NCBI RefSeq assembly: GCF_001019615.1
Contig: NZ_JNBQ01000002.1
Location: forward strand, 1-64,000
DNA length: 64,000 nt
Direction of reading: 5' to 3'
Source of the DNA: Cellulosimicrobium funkei
Lineage (GTDB): Bacteria; Actinomycetota; Actinomycetes; Actinomycetales; Cellulomonadaceae
The notes beneath the pieces are model-generated. The model was not told the DNA's origin, searched no databases, and saw only the letters and a list, made by a program, of their open reading frames with translations. Below, piece after piece: positions 55,696 through 64,000 of the stretch. The translations under genes and the position numbers were made by a program. Position 1 is the first letter of the stretch, and each line of letters starts with the position of its first letter.

Positions 55696-58600
55696 GTGAC
55701 CGACCACCAGCACCTGCGGCGACGGAGGGTGGTGGCGGGCACGTTGACCGTGGCCCTCGCCGCGCCGCTCTCCGTCGCGGCGGCCACCGCCGCGAGCGCG
55801 GCGCCCGACGGGTCGGGCCTCGTCATCAACGAGGCCTACCTGAGCGGCGGCAGCGCCAACGCCCCCTACACCCACAAGTTCGTCGAGCTGTACAACCCCA
55901 CGCAGGCGGCGATCGACCTCTCCGGCATGTCGCTCCAGTACCGCTCGGCGACGGGGACGGGCGCCTTCACCGGCGTCACGCCGCTGACCGGCACGGTCGC
56001 GCCCGGGGGCTACTTCCTCGTGCAGGGCGGCTCCAACGGGTCGACCGGCGCGGCGCTGCCGACGCCCGACGCGACCGGGGGCCTCAACCCGTCGGGCACG
56101 ACGGGCACCCTCGCGCTCGTGCGCTCCACCTCGGCCGTCACGCTGCCCGCGGGCAACGCCGCGGGCGCCGCGAACGTCGTGGACCTCGTCGGGTACGGGA
56201 CGTCGAACACGTTCGAGACCGCCGTCAGCCCCGCGCCGTCGGCCAACAACGTGCCGGCCTCGATCAACCGGACCGGGTTCGCGGACACCGACGACAACAG
56301 CAAGGACTTCTCGCTCTCGAGCACCGTCACCCCGCAGAACAGCGGCGACGACGGCGGCGGCCCAGGCCCCGAGCCGGGCGAGGTCGTCCCCATCGCCGAG
56401 ATCCAGGGCACGGGCGCGGCGAGCCCGCTCGTCGGCCAGACCGTCACGACGCGCGGCGTCGTCACCGCGACCTACCCCACGGGCGGCTACGACGGCTTCT
56501 ACCTCCAGACCGAGGGCACGGGCGGCGACCTCGACGCCTCGCACACGGCGTCGGACGCGATCTTCGTCTACTCCAAGACGGGCGCCGCGGCCGTGCAGGT
56601 CGGCGACCACGTCGAGGTCACGGGCGCGGTGTCCGAGTACTTCACGCTGACCCAGATCACGCCCGCCGCGGGCGGCTGGACGGTCCTCGACGAGGCGGCC
56701 GAGGCGGTCAAGCCGGCGAACGTCGCGTTCCCCGCGACCGACGCCGCGCGCGAGGTGCTCGAGGGCATGCTCGTGCAGCCCGCGGGCGACTACATCGTCG
56801 CGGACAACTACGACACCAACTTCTACGGCTCGTTCCTGCTCGCGGCGGGCACGGACCCGTTCGTCCAGCCGACGTCGGCCGGGCGCCCGGCCAGCGCGGA
56901 GGCCGCCGCCGCGGTCACGGACCGTGCGGCGCGGGCCGTCGTGCTCGACGACGGGGCGACGACCAACTTCAACAACACGGCGAACAAGGGCATCCCGCTC
57001 CCGTACCTCACGGGCGGGGCGCCCGCGCGGGTCGGCGCCGGTGTGTCCTTCACGACGCCCGTCATCCTCGACTACCGGTTCGACGCGTGGACGTTCCAGC
57101 CGCTGACGCAGCTCACCGCCGGCGACGGCGGGAACGCCGCCACGGTGCAGCCGGCCACGTTCGCGAACACGCGCGAGGACGCCCCGGCCGAGGTCGGGGG
57201 CGACCTGTCGGTCGCGACGTTCAACGTGCTCAACTACTTCACGACGACCGGCGACCAGCTCACGGGCTGCACGTACTACACGGACCGCGCGGGAAACCCG
57301 ATCACGGTCAACCGTGGCTGCGACGCCCGCGGCGCGGCGAACGCGGAGAACCTCGAGCGCCAGGAGACCAAGATCGTCGCCGCGATCGACGCGCTCGACG
57401 CCGACGTCGTCGCGCTCATGGAGATCGAGAACTCGACGCCGTTCGGCAAGGACCGCGACCAGGCGCTCTCCGACCTCGTCGACGCGCTCAACGACGCCGC
57501 AGGTGCCGACGAGTGGGCCTTCGTCCCGTCGCCGGCCGCGCTGCCGGACGAGGAGGACGTGATCCGGCTCGCGTACATCTACCAGGTGGACGCGGCCGAG
57601 CCGGTCGGGGACTCGCGGATCCTGCTCGACGACCCGGCGTTCGTCAACGCGCGCGAGCCCCTCGCGCAGGTGTTCCAGCCGGCAGGCGGGGTCTCCGAGG
57701 GCGACGACGCCGCGAGCGACGACGTGCTCGTCGTCGCGAACCACCTCAAGTCGAAGGGCTCCGGCACGCCCGTGCTGCCCGGCGACGAGGACTCGGGCGA
57801 CGGCCAGGGCGCGTTCAACGCGTCGCGCGTCGCGCAGGCGACGGCGCTCGTCGGCTTCGCCGAGGACGTCGCGGCGGACGCGGGCACGGACAAGATCCTG
57901 CTCGCGGGCGACTTCAACTCGTACTCCCAGGAGGACCCGCTCGAGGTCCTCAAGGACGCGGGCTACACGGACCTCGGCGAGACGACCGGCGAGCACACCT
58001 ACCTGTTCGACGGGTACGTCGGGTCGCTCGACCACGTGTTCGCCTCGGCCGGCGCGGCCGGCGCCGTCACCGGCACGGACGTGTGGAACATCAACTCGGT
58101 CGAGCCCATCGCCAACGAGTACAGCCGGTACAACTACAACGCGTCGATCCTCTACGACACGACGCCGTTCCGGTCCTCCGACCACGACCCGGTGCTCGTC
58201 GGCCTGCAGCTCGGCGACGCCGGGCCGGGCACCACGCAGCTCGACCTGCTGGCGATCAACGACTTCCACGGTCGCATCGACGCCAACACCGTGAAGTTCG
58301 CGGGGACCATCGAGCAGCTGCGCGCGGCGAACCCCGACGGGACGGCGTTCGTCTCGGCGGGCGACAACATCGGCGCGTCGCTGTTCGCGTCGGCGCTCCA
58401 GGAGGACCAGCCGACGATCGACGTGCTGAACGCGCTCGACCTCGCCGCCTCCGCCGTGGGCAACCACGAGTTCGACCAGGGCATGGACGACCTCACGGGC
58501 CGCGTCTCCGACGAGGCCGACTGGGCCTACCTGGGCGCGAACGTCTACGACAAGGGCACGACCAACCCGGCCCTGCCCGAGTACCAGGTGGTCGAGATCG

Positions 58601-60456
58601 ACGGCCTGGACGTCGGCTTCGTGGGTGTCGTGACCGAGGAGACGCCGACGCTCGTCACGCCGTCGGGCATCGCGGACCTCGACTTCGGGGACCCCGTCGA
58701 GGCGCTCAACCGCGTCACCGCCCAGCTCCAGGACGGCGACCCGGCGAACGGCGAGGCCGACGTGGTCGTGGGCCTCGTCCACGAGGGCGCGTCGGCGGGC
58801 ACGCCGGACGGCGCGACGCTCGAGGAGGAGGTCGCCGCGGGCGGCGCCTTCGCGGACATCGTCAACGAGACCGACGCGCGCGTCGCGGCGATCTTCACGG
58901 GCCACACCCACAAGCAGTACGCGTGGGACGCGCCCGTCCCGGGCGTCCCGGGCAAGACCCGCCCGATCGTCCAGACCGGCAACTACGGCGAGTTCATCGG
59001 GCACGTGTCGCTCACCGTGGACACCGCGACCCACGAGGTCACGGCGTACACGGCGCAGAACGTGGCCCGCACGACGGCGGAGGACGCGACCCTGGTCGCG
59101 ACGTACCCGCGCGTCGCGGAGGTCAAGACGATCGTCGACGCGGCGCTCCAGCAGGCCGAGATCATCGGCGCACAGCCGATCGGCGAGGTCACCGCGGACA
59201 TCACCACGGCGTTCGCGGGCGGCGCGTACACGGGTCCCGGCGGGACGTACGTGGGCCCCGGCCCGAACCCGACGTCCGGTCGTGACGACCGCGCGTCGGA
59301 GTCGACGCTCGGCAACCTCGTCGCCGACTCGCTCCTCGCGACGCTGTCCGACCCGGCGCGCGGCGGTGCGGACATCGGTGTCGTCAACCCGGGCGGGCTG
59401 CGCAGCGAGCTGTTCCACAACGGTGACGGCGTCATCACGTACGCCGAGGCCAACGCCGTCCTGCCGTTCGTCAACAACCTGTGGACCGTGACCCTCACGG
59501 GCGAGCAGGTCGTCGAGATGCTCGAGCAGCAGTGGCAGACGGACAAGGACGGCAACCGGCCGTCGCGCCCGTACCTCGCCCTGGGGCTCTCGGACAACGT
59601 GTCGTGGACGGCGGAGACCGCCGACCCGAACGCGGCTCCGGGGAGCAACGTCTCGTCGGTGACGATCAACGGGGAGCCGATCGACCTCGCGGGCGAGTAC
59701 CGCGTGGCGACGTTCTCCTTCCTCGCCACCGGCGGTGACAACTTCCGCGTGTTCACCGAGGGCACGGACCCGCGCGACTCCGGTCTGGTCGACCGGGACG
59801 CGTGGATCGCGTACCTGAAGGAGAGCTCGCCGGTGTCGCCGTCGTTCGACCGCTCGCGCGTGGTGGTGGACGCGCTCCCCGGCACCGTGACCGCGGGCTC
59901 CGACGTGAGCGTGGGGCTCTCGCATCTCGACCTCACCTCGCTCGGCTCCCCGCTGAACACCTCGGTGGACGGCTACCTCGTCGCGGCGGACGCCACGTTC
60001 GACCCGGCGAACCCGGGCACCCCGGCGGGCACCGCCACGGTGACGGGCGGGGCCGCGACGCTGACGGCGTCGGTCCCGGCCGACGCTGCGGCGGGCGACT
60101 ACGACCTCTGGGTCGTGGCGTCGCCGAGCGGCACGACCGCCCGGATCCCGGTCACGGTCGAGGCCGCCACCCCGACGGTGGTGCTCGAGAACCTCGAGGC
60201 CTCTGCCCGCTGCATGGGGAAGTTCGTCCACGTCGCGGTCCGGGCGACCAACGGCGAGGACGTCCCGGTCGAGGTCGTCGTCGAGACGCCCTACGGCTCC
60301 AAGCGGTTCCCGAACCTCCAGCCGGGCAAGAACGCGTACCAGTCGTTCAACACCCGGGCCACGTCGGTCGAGGGCGGGACGGTCACCGTCACCGCGACGC
60401 TCGACGGCGTGACGCAGGAGTACGAGGTCCCGTTCGAGGGCCAGAGCTGCGGCTGA
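55696..60456 (+). CDS. Secreted multidomain nuclease/5'-nucleotidase
   Basis: The 1586-residue protein has a signal peptide ending ASAA (about residue 36) and then, in order: a lamin-tail domain (about 42-200), an ExeM-like OB-type domain (about 215-430), an endonuclease/exonuclease/phosphatase domain (about 500-825: ATFNVLNYF, LMEIENS, LLAGDFNSY, SSDHDPVLVGL), a UshA-type metallophosphatase (about 840-1130: LLAINDFHGRIDANT, GDNIGAS, VGNHEFDQG, GHTHKQY), the 5'-nucleotidase C-terminal domain (about 1190-1370), and Ig-like and beta-rich tails. It should cut extracellular DNA to nucleotides and dephosphorylate them to feed purine or phosphate uptake. RBS AAGGAG is about 4 bp before GTG. Confidence 0.92.
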   Translation: MTDHQHLRRRRVVAGTLTVALAAPLSVAAATAASAAPDGSGLVINEAYLSGGSANAPYTHKFVELYNPTQAAIDLSGMSLQYRSATGTGAFTGVTPLTGTVAPGGYFLVQGGSNGSTGAALPTPDATGGLNPSGTTGTLALVRSTSAVTLPAGNAAGAANVVDLVGYGTSNTFETAVSPAPSANNVPASINRTGFADTDDNSKDFSLSSTVTPQNSGDDGGGPGPEPGEVVPIAEIQGTGAASPLVGQTVTTRGVVTATYPTGGYDGFYLQTEGTGGDLDASHTASDAIFVYSKTGAAAVQVGDHVEVTGAVSEYFTLTQITPAAGGWTVLDEAAEAVKPANVAFPATDAAREVLEGMLVQPAGDYIVADNYDTNFYGSFLLAAGTDPFVQPTSAGRPASAEAAAAVTDRAARAVVLDDGATTNFNNTANKGIPLPYLTGGAPARVGAGVSFTTPVILDYRFDAWTFQPLTQLTAGDGGNAATVQPATFANTREDAPAEVGGDLSVATFNVLNYFTTTGDQLTGCTYYTDRAGNPITVNRGCDARGAANAENLERQETKIVAAIDALDADVVALMEIENSTPFGKDRDQALSDLVDALNDAAGADEWAFVPSPAALPDEEDVIRLAYIYQVDAAEPVGDSRILLDDPAFVNAREPLAQVFQPAGGVSEGDDAASDDVLVVANHLKSKGSGTPVLPGDEDSGDGQGAFNASRVAQATALVGFAEDVAADAGTDKILLAGDFNSYSQEDPLEVLKDAGYTDLGETTGEHTYLFDGYVGSLDHVFASAGAAGAVTGTDVWNINSVEPIANEYSRYNYNASILYDTTPFRSSDHDPVLVGLQLGDAGPGTTQLDLLAINDFHGRIDANTVKFAGTIEQLRAANPDGTAFVSAGDNIGASLFASALQEDQPTIDVLNALDLAASAVGNHEFDQGMDDLTGRVSDEADWAYLGANVYDKGTTNPALPEYQVVEIDGLDVGFVGVVTEETPTLVTPSGIADLDFGDPVEALNRVTAQLQDGDPANGEADVVVGLVHEGASAGTPDGATLEEEVAAGGAFADIVNETDARVAAIFTGHTHKQYAWDAPVPGVPGKTRPIVQTGNYGEFIGHVSLTVDTATHEVTAYTAQNVARTTAEDATLVATYPRVAEVKTIVDAALQQAEIIGAQPIGEVTADITTAFAGGAYTGPGGTYVGPGPNPTSGRDDRASESTLGNLVADSLLATLSDPARGGADIGVVNPGGLRSELFHNGDGVITYAEANAVLPFVNNLWTVTLTGEQVVEMLEQQWQTDKDGNRPSRPYLALGLSDNVSWTAETADPNAAPGSNVSSVTINGEPIDLAGEYRVATFSFLATGGDNFRVFTEGTDPRDSGLVDRDAWIAYLKESSPVSPSFDRSRVVVDALPGTVTAGSDVSVGLSHLDLTSLGSPLNTSVDGYLVAADATFDPANPGTPAGTATVTGGAATLTASVPADAAAGDYDLWVVASPSGTTARIPVTVEAATPTVVLENLEASARCMGKFVHVAVRATNGEDVPVEVVVETPYGSKRFPNLQPGKNAYQSFNTRATSVEGGTVTVTATLDGVTQEYEVPFEGQSCG

Positions 60457-60473
60457 CGCCTCGCTGACGCCGT

Positions 60474-60541
60474 GCGGCGCCGCCGACGAGGCGGCGCCGC
60501 GTCCCGCGACCCGGGTCCCGTCCGACGGGCCCGGGTCGCGG
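60474..60541 (+). terminator. Tandem terminator hairpins
   Basis: First a perfect 11 bp stem (60474-60484 with 60490-60500, loop GACGA); then a 12 bp stem CCGCGACCCGGG (60504-60515 with 60530-60541) enclosing a smaller CCCGTC/GACGGG stem. They start 17 bp after the nuclease stop. Confidence 0.8.
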
Positions 60542-60609
60542 TGCGTGCGGGGCCGACGCCGGGGTCCGCCGTCGCGCTCCCGGGGCACGGAGCTCCCAGC
60601 AACCGCGGG

Positions 60610-60615
60610 TAGGGT
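60610..60615 (+). promoter_or_regulatory. Leaderless -10 TAGGGT
   Basis: TAGGGT ends 7 nt before GTG 60623; no Shine-Dalgarno sequence is present. It lies 68 bp after the tandem terminators. Confidence 0.62.
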
Positions 60616-60622
60616 CGTGGTC

Positions 60623-61018
60623 GTGAGCTCCGAGCAGTCCCCCGTGCCCGACGACGACACCCCCGACACGTCTGTCGCCCACGGCCGCGAGACCCCAGCG
60701 GCCGAGGCGGCTGAGGCGCCTGAGGCCGACGCCACCGCACCGGCCGCTGACGAGGTCGAGATTGAGGACGTCGTCGACCCCGCTACGGTCCGCCGTGCGC
60801 CGCGCTACGGCAGGTTCTTCGCGGTCGGGATCGTGCTCGGCGCGGTGCTCGGGCTCGGGGTCGGTGGTGCGTGGCTCCAGTCGGAGGTCTCGGAGCCGGT
60901 CTTCAAGCCGGGGGTCTACTTCACCGTCATCCTCGTCACGTGCGCCGCTCTGGGCGCCGGCGTCGCCGGGCTGTGGGCCGTCGTCGCTGACCGGCGGAGC
61001 CTGCGCGGGCGCCGCTGA
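60623..61018 (+). CDS. Small two-TM membrane protein, unknown
   Basis: The 131-residue protein has an acidic N-terminal tail (about 1-60, many Ala/Glu/Asp/Pro) and two hydrophobic segments (about 66-86 and 101-121), ending DRRSLRGRR. No family is recognised; similar small proteins of actinobacteria lie near envelope genes. The GTG 60623 start is chosen because of TAGGGT 7 nt upstream; a longer frame begins at 60545 without support. Confidence 0.7.
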   Translation: MSSEQSPVPDDDTPDTSVAHGRETPAAEAAEAPEADATAPAADEVEIEDVVDPATVRRAPRYGRFFAVGIVLGAVLGLGVGGAWLQSEVSEPVFKPGVYFTVILVTCAALGAGVAGLWAVVADRRSLRGRR

Positions 61019-61084
61019 CACGCCGTCACCGGTCGCGGGACGCGCGCGTTCAGCGACGGGCCGGACGTCGGGTCGCCGCCGGGC

Positions 61085-61090
61085 TACCCT
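61085..61090 (+). promoter_or_regulatory. Leaderless -10 TACCCT
   Basis: TACCCT ends 6 nt before the ATG at 61097, with no Shine-Dalgarno sequence, predicting a leaderless transcript. Confidence 0.62.
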
Positions 61091-61096
61091 CGCCCC

Positions 61097-61600
61097 ATGA
61101 GCGACCAGGTCACCGTGCGACCAGCGACCCGTGAGGACTGGCCGGGGATGTGGCACACGCTCGAACCGGTGCTGCGTGCCGGGGAGACCTACACCTACCC
61201 GCGCGACATCACCGAGAACCAGGCGCGCGCCGCATGGACCGAGACTCCGGCCGCGCGCGTGCTCGTCGCCGTCGACCCCATCGACGGAGCGGTGCTCGGC
61301 ACCGCGAAGTACCTCCCCAACCACCCGGGCGCCGGAGCCCACGTCGCCAACGCCAGCTTCGTCGTCGACCCCGAGGCGAGCGGTCGCGGAGTCGGTCGCG
61401 TGCTCGCCCGGGCGGTGCTCGACGGCGCGCGTGCAGACGGCTACCGCGCCATGCAGTTCAACGCCGTCGTCGAGACCAACGACCGTGCCGTCCGTCTGTG
61501 GCAGTCCCTCGGATTCACCATCCTGGCCACGGTTCCTGAGGCGTTCGACCATCCCACCGCCGGCCTCGTCGGCCTGCACATCATGCATCGCACGCTCTGA
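61097..61600 (+). CDS. GNAT family N-acetyltransferase (2)
   Basis: The 167-residue protein shows the GNAT core: TVRPATREDWPGMWHTLEPVL, ASFVVDPEASGRGVGRVLARAVLD (acetyl-CoA binding R-G-V-G motif) and MQFNAVVETNDRAVRLWQSLGF, ending LHIMHRTL. The aspartate-rich centre matches the L-amino acid or antibiotic acetyltransferase group. It is convergent with the membrane protein gene that ends 5 bp away. The substrate is unknown. Confidence 0.9.
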   Translation: MSDQVTVRPATREDWPGMWHTLEPVLRAGETYTYPRDITENQARAAWTETPAARVLVAVDPIDGAVLGTAKYLPNHPGAGAHVANASFVVDPEASGRGVGRVLARAVLDGARADGYRAMQFNAVVETNDRAVRLWQSLGFTILATVPEAFDHPTAGLVGLHIMHRTL

Positions 61601-61604
61601 CCCC

Positions 61605-62927
61605 TCAGGCGGGTCCGTCGTCGCCCACGTGCCAGCGCTCGCGCACGAGGGTGCGGTACCGCGCCGACCGGGTCACGCCGACCACCACGACGCACAGCGC
61701 CGCGAGGGTCCCGACGGCCAGGACCGCCGCCGTGGCGGCGAACGGCACCCCGTCGACCAGGAGCGCGACGCCACCGCCCGCCAGGCCGGCCAGCACGGAC
61801 GGCGCGAGCATCCCGGAGCCGGCCAGGAGCACGAGGGCGAACGTCGTGGACGCCGACCAGGGGGACAGCAGCTCCCGGACGACGTCGTCGGCGGGCGGTG
61901 CGGACGGCTCGGGGGAGCGCAGGAGCGCGAGCCCTGCCCGGCGCTGCCGTCCCTGTCGTGACACCGGGAGCAGGAGCCACACCGCGCCGAGGAGCAGCGC
62001 CGCCCCGACGAGCGCACCGCCGACGCCGACGAGGACGTCGATCGACACCTCGCCCACCGGCCCGTAGTACCGGTCCGGGCCGAACTTGCGCGGGTGACGC
62101 ATCCACAGGCCGATCAGGAACAGGACGAGGCCGACCATGCCGACGCCGCCCAGCACGGCCGCCACCCGGTCGTTCCGGAGCGCGGCCCGCCGGTCGGTCC
62201 GCGAGGGCGCGGACGGGCCGAGCGCCGCGCGCCGCCGCCGTTCCGCCTCCTCGGCGAAGCGCACCTCGTTCGGCCCCCACGTCGTGCGCACGACGTCCTG
62301 CCAGGCGGACCAGCGCGCGCGCAGCCCGGGCAGGAGCAGCAGGCCGACCGCGGTGACCACCCCGACGACGGCGGAGACCGCGACGGTCGGGGTGCGCTCG
62401 GCGTCGTCGCGGTCCATCGTGAAGAGCCCGACCGCCCCGGCGAGGAGCGCGAGCACGAGGTACGTCCAGGTGAGCCCGGCGAGCGCTCCCGCCGGGCTCG
62501 ACTCCGCGACGCGCTTCCGCACCGAGTGCGGCGGGACGTCGGTGCGCGGCCGACCCTCGGCCAGCAGAGCGCCGGTGACGGCGAGCGTCGCCGCGGCGTG
62601 CGCCGGCACGAAGACCGGCACGGCGACCGCGAGGGTCAGGATCCACCAGCCCAGCGTCGAGCGCAGGACCTCGTCGGCGTCGTACCGCCCGCCGGAGACC
62701 AGCTCGCCGCCGACGAGCCCGAGCCCGAGGAGGACGAGGAAGCCCAGGACCGTGCCGACGAGGAACGCCCCGACGCCCGCCGTGAGTCCGTCGAGCCGGG
62801 CCGGGCCCGCGGCGGCGCGGACCTCCACGAACCGGTAGGCCGCCCGCTCGCGGCGGTGCCGCGGTCGGTCGTCGCGGGCACGGTCGTCGCGGTCCCTGGG
62901 GGAGCGGTCGACGCGGGAGGGAGCCAC
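61605..62927 (-). CDS. Polytopic membrane protein, unknown
   Basis: The 440-residue protein has about eight hydrophobic segments in two groups (about 50-210 and 265-425) with a soluble cytoplasmic-looking loop WGPNEVRFAEEAERRRR between them. No family recognised. GTG 62927 was chosen from a leaderless promoter (TATCCT, 6 nt before it); an in-frame start 26 codons upstream is possible but follows antisense DNA. Convergent with the acetyltransferase. Confidence 0.72.
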   Translation of the reverse strand: MAPSRVDRSPRDRDDRARDDRPRHRRERAAYRFVEVRAAAGPARLDGLTAGVGAFLVGTVLGFLVLLGLGLVGGELVSGGRYDADEVLRSTLGWWILTLAVAVPVFVPAHAAATLAVTGALLAEGRPRTDVPPHSVRKRVAESSPAGALAGLTWTYLVLALLAGAVGLFTMDRDDAERTPTVAVSAVVGVVTAVGLLLLPGLRARWSAWQDVVRTTWGPNEVRFAEEAERRRRAALGPSAPSRTDRRAALRNDRVAAVLGGVGMVGLVLFLIGLWMRHPRKFGPDRYYGPVGEVSIDVLVGVGGALVGAALLLGAVWLLLPVSRQGRQRRAGLALLRSPEPSAPPADDVVRELLSPWSASTTFALVLLAGSGMLAPSVLAGLAGGGVALLVDGVPFAATAAVLAVGTLAALCVVVVGVTRSARYRTLVRERWHVGDDGPA

Positions 62928-62933
62928 GCGGGC

Positions 62934-62939
62934 AGGATA
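62934..62939 (-). promoter_or_regulatory. Leaderless -10 TATCCT
   Basis: On the minus strand TATCCT ends 6 nt before the GTG at 62927. It shares the short spacing seen at six other genes here. Confidence 0.58.
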
Positions 62940-63001
62940 GCGAGCGGTCGTCCGCGGTCGGGGCGTCGTCGTCGGGGCGGCGCGGTGGGGGCGGCGCCGG
63001 G

Positions 63002-64000
63002 TCAACCGGGGACCGGGGCACCGACCGGCCGGGGAGCGGCGGACGTCGGCGCGCCCTCCGCCGGGGCGAGCCGCACGGCGACCCCCGGCGCGAGCCCCAG
63101 CGACCTGGCCTCCGCGCGGGTCACGACGACGGACACCACCTCGTCCTCGGTGGTCACCTCGGCGCGTACCTCGAAGCCCACTCGCGTCGTGCGGGTCACC
63201 ACGCCGGGCACCGGCCCGCCCGCGCGTGACGGCGTCGCGCCGTCCACGGTGCCGTCCGGGGCGTCGGCGGGCAGCACCTCGACGTGCACGTCGTGCGGTC
63301 GCACGAGCACACCCCCGAGGCGCGTCACCGGCCCGAGGAAGCTCATGACGAAGTCGTTCGCGGGGCGGTCGTAGAGGTCGTCGGGCGTGCCGACCTGCTC
63401 GATGCGCCCCTCGTTGACGACGACGATCTCGTCGGCGACCTCCAGCGCCTCCTCCTGGTCGTGCGTGACGAACACCGTGGTCACGGGGATCTCGTCGTGC
63501 AGGCGGCGCAGCCAGTCGCGCAGCTCCTTGCGGACCTTGGCGTCGAGCGCGCCGAACGGCTCGTCGAGCAGGAGGACGCTCGGCCGGATCGCGAGGGCGC
63601 GCGCGAGCGCCATGCGCTGGCGCTGCCCGCCGGAGAGCTGGGACGGCAGGCGGTGCGCGAAGCTCTCGAGGTGCACGAGGCGCAGGAGCTCGTCGACGCG
63701 CTCGGCGATCTCGGCCTTCGGCGTGCGCCGGATCTCGAGCCCGAACGCGACGTTCCGCGCGACGGTCAGGTGCTTGAACGCCGCGTAGTGCTGGAAGACG
63801 AAGCCCACGTTGCGGCGTCGGGCCGGCAGGTTCGTCGCGTCGCGGCCCTCGATCTCGATCTCGCCGGAGTCGGGCACCTCGAGCCCGGCGACGACGCGCA
63901 GGAGCGTCGACTTGCCACCGCCGCTCGGGCCGAGCAGCGCGGTGAGGCGCCCGGTGGGGACGGACACGGAGACGTCGTCGAGCGCGACGAAGTCGCCGAA
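63002..64000 (-). CDS. cysA: CysA-like sulfate/thiosulfate ABC importer ATPase (5' end cut)
   Basis: The frame runs to the window edge and encodes the C-terminal 332 residues: [32 protein letters not shown] (Walker A), [49 protein letters not shown] and [33 protein letters not shown], a CysA hallmark. The C-terminal 80 residues are a regulatory domain. CysA energises sulfate or thiosulfate import, which adds to the sulfur theme. Its start and the CysT/CysW/SBP genes lie outside the window. Confidence 0.88.
   Translation of the reverse strand, partial: FGDFVALDDVSVSVPTGRLTALLGPSGGGKSTLLRVVAGLEVPDSGEIEIEGRDATNLPARRRNVGFVFQHYAAFKHLTVARNVAFGLEIRRTPKAEIAERVDELLRLVHLESFAHRLPSQLSGGQRQRMALARALAIRPSVLLLDEPFGALDAKVRKELRDWLRRLHDEIPVTTVFVTHDQEEALEVADEIVVVNEGRIEQVGTPDDLYDRPANDFVMSFLGPVTRLGGVLVRPHDVHVEVLPADAPDGTVDGATPSRAGGPVPGVVTRTTRVGFEVRAEVTTEDEVVSVVVTRAEARSLGLAPGVAVRLAPAEGAPTSAAPRPVGAPVPG

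Noticed and set aside
55499-55699. 66-codon frame just before the nuclease gene
   Set aside because: Arg/Ser-rich with no homology pattern and no RBS; probably part of the leader RNA.
55489-60735. Very long minus-strand open frame of 1748 codons opposite the nuclease gene
   Set aside because: Composition is Arg/Val/Gly-rich without any domain; it mirrors codon positions of the real plus-strand gene in GC-rich DNA.

Overview
The window is very GC-rich DNA with dense, overlapping genes, GTG starts and short intergenic gaps. Gene content (PadR/DrrAB, purL, gdhA, Dps, many lipoprotein-dependent ABC importers, MMPL exporter, SAM-IV riboswitches, leaderless promoters) points to an actinobacterium, probably a Micrococcales member near Cellulomonas, Cellulosimicrobium or Isoptericola; the genus is inference. 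No rRNA, tRNA, insertion sequence, phage gene or CRISPR array was seen.

Layout. 0-16.8 kb: mixed housekeeping and transport. A lipoprotein and NUDIX pair stands divergent from a PadR regulator with a DrrAB-type ABC exporter. An APC-family permease, an EamA transporter divergent from a LysR regulator, small membrane proteins, purL, an EEP-type phosphatase or nuclease, and an autoregulated TetR-MMPL exporter pair follow. 16.9-31.0 kb: one long co-directional island that starts with a strong promoter, a SAM-IV riboswitch and a small Cys-rich leader ORF. It then encodes five luciferase-like (LLM) flavin monooxygenases (the last frameshifted in a G7 run), a DUF1684 protein, an acetyltransferase, a polar amino-acid-type ABC importer, a sarcosine-oxidase-like flavoprotein, a nitroreductase and a rhodanese. 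31.0-39.8 kb: a second, SAM-IV-like aptamer leads a peptide-type ABC importer with a fused double ATPase, an M20 peptidase and an MFS transporter. 39.8-44.8 kb: Dps, an aldo-keto reductase with an SsuD-like sulfonate monooxygenase, then on the minus strand an SsuE-like FMN reductase and a flavin reductase behind a third SAM-IV aptamer. 45-53.2 kb: gdhA, cutC and a second peptide-type or oligosaccharide-type ABC importer. 53.4-64 kb: an RNB-domain ribonuclease, a sterol-carrier-like protein, a 1586-residue secreted nuclease/5'-nucleotidase, three small or membrane proteins and the truncated end of a CysA-like sulfate importer ATPase.

How it works together. From about 16.9 to 44.8 kb the genes read as a sulfur-starvation regulon: importers bring in organosulfur compounds, flavin reductases supply reduced FMN, LLM enzymes cleave C-S or C-N bonds, and SAM aptamers plus a Cys-rich leader would switch the genes on when SAM and cysteine fall. 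The substrates are not known from sequence.

Two further layers stand out. First, a set of long mosaic palindromes sits just 3' of genes (19-60, 6027-6117, 12082-12156, 13260-13321, 28093-28156, 29771-29855, 39794-39860); most repeat an 8-10 bp word at about 19-22 bp steps and then invert it. Second, seven genes have a TANNNT hexamer exactly 6-7 nt before the start codon, the signature of leaderless transcripts.
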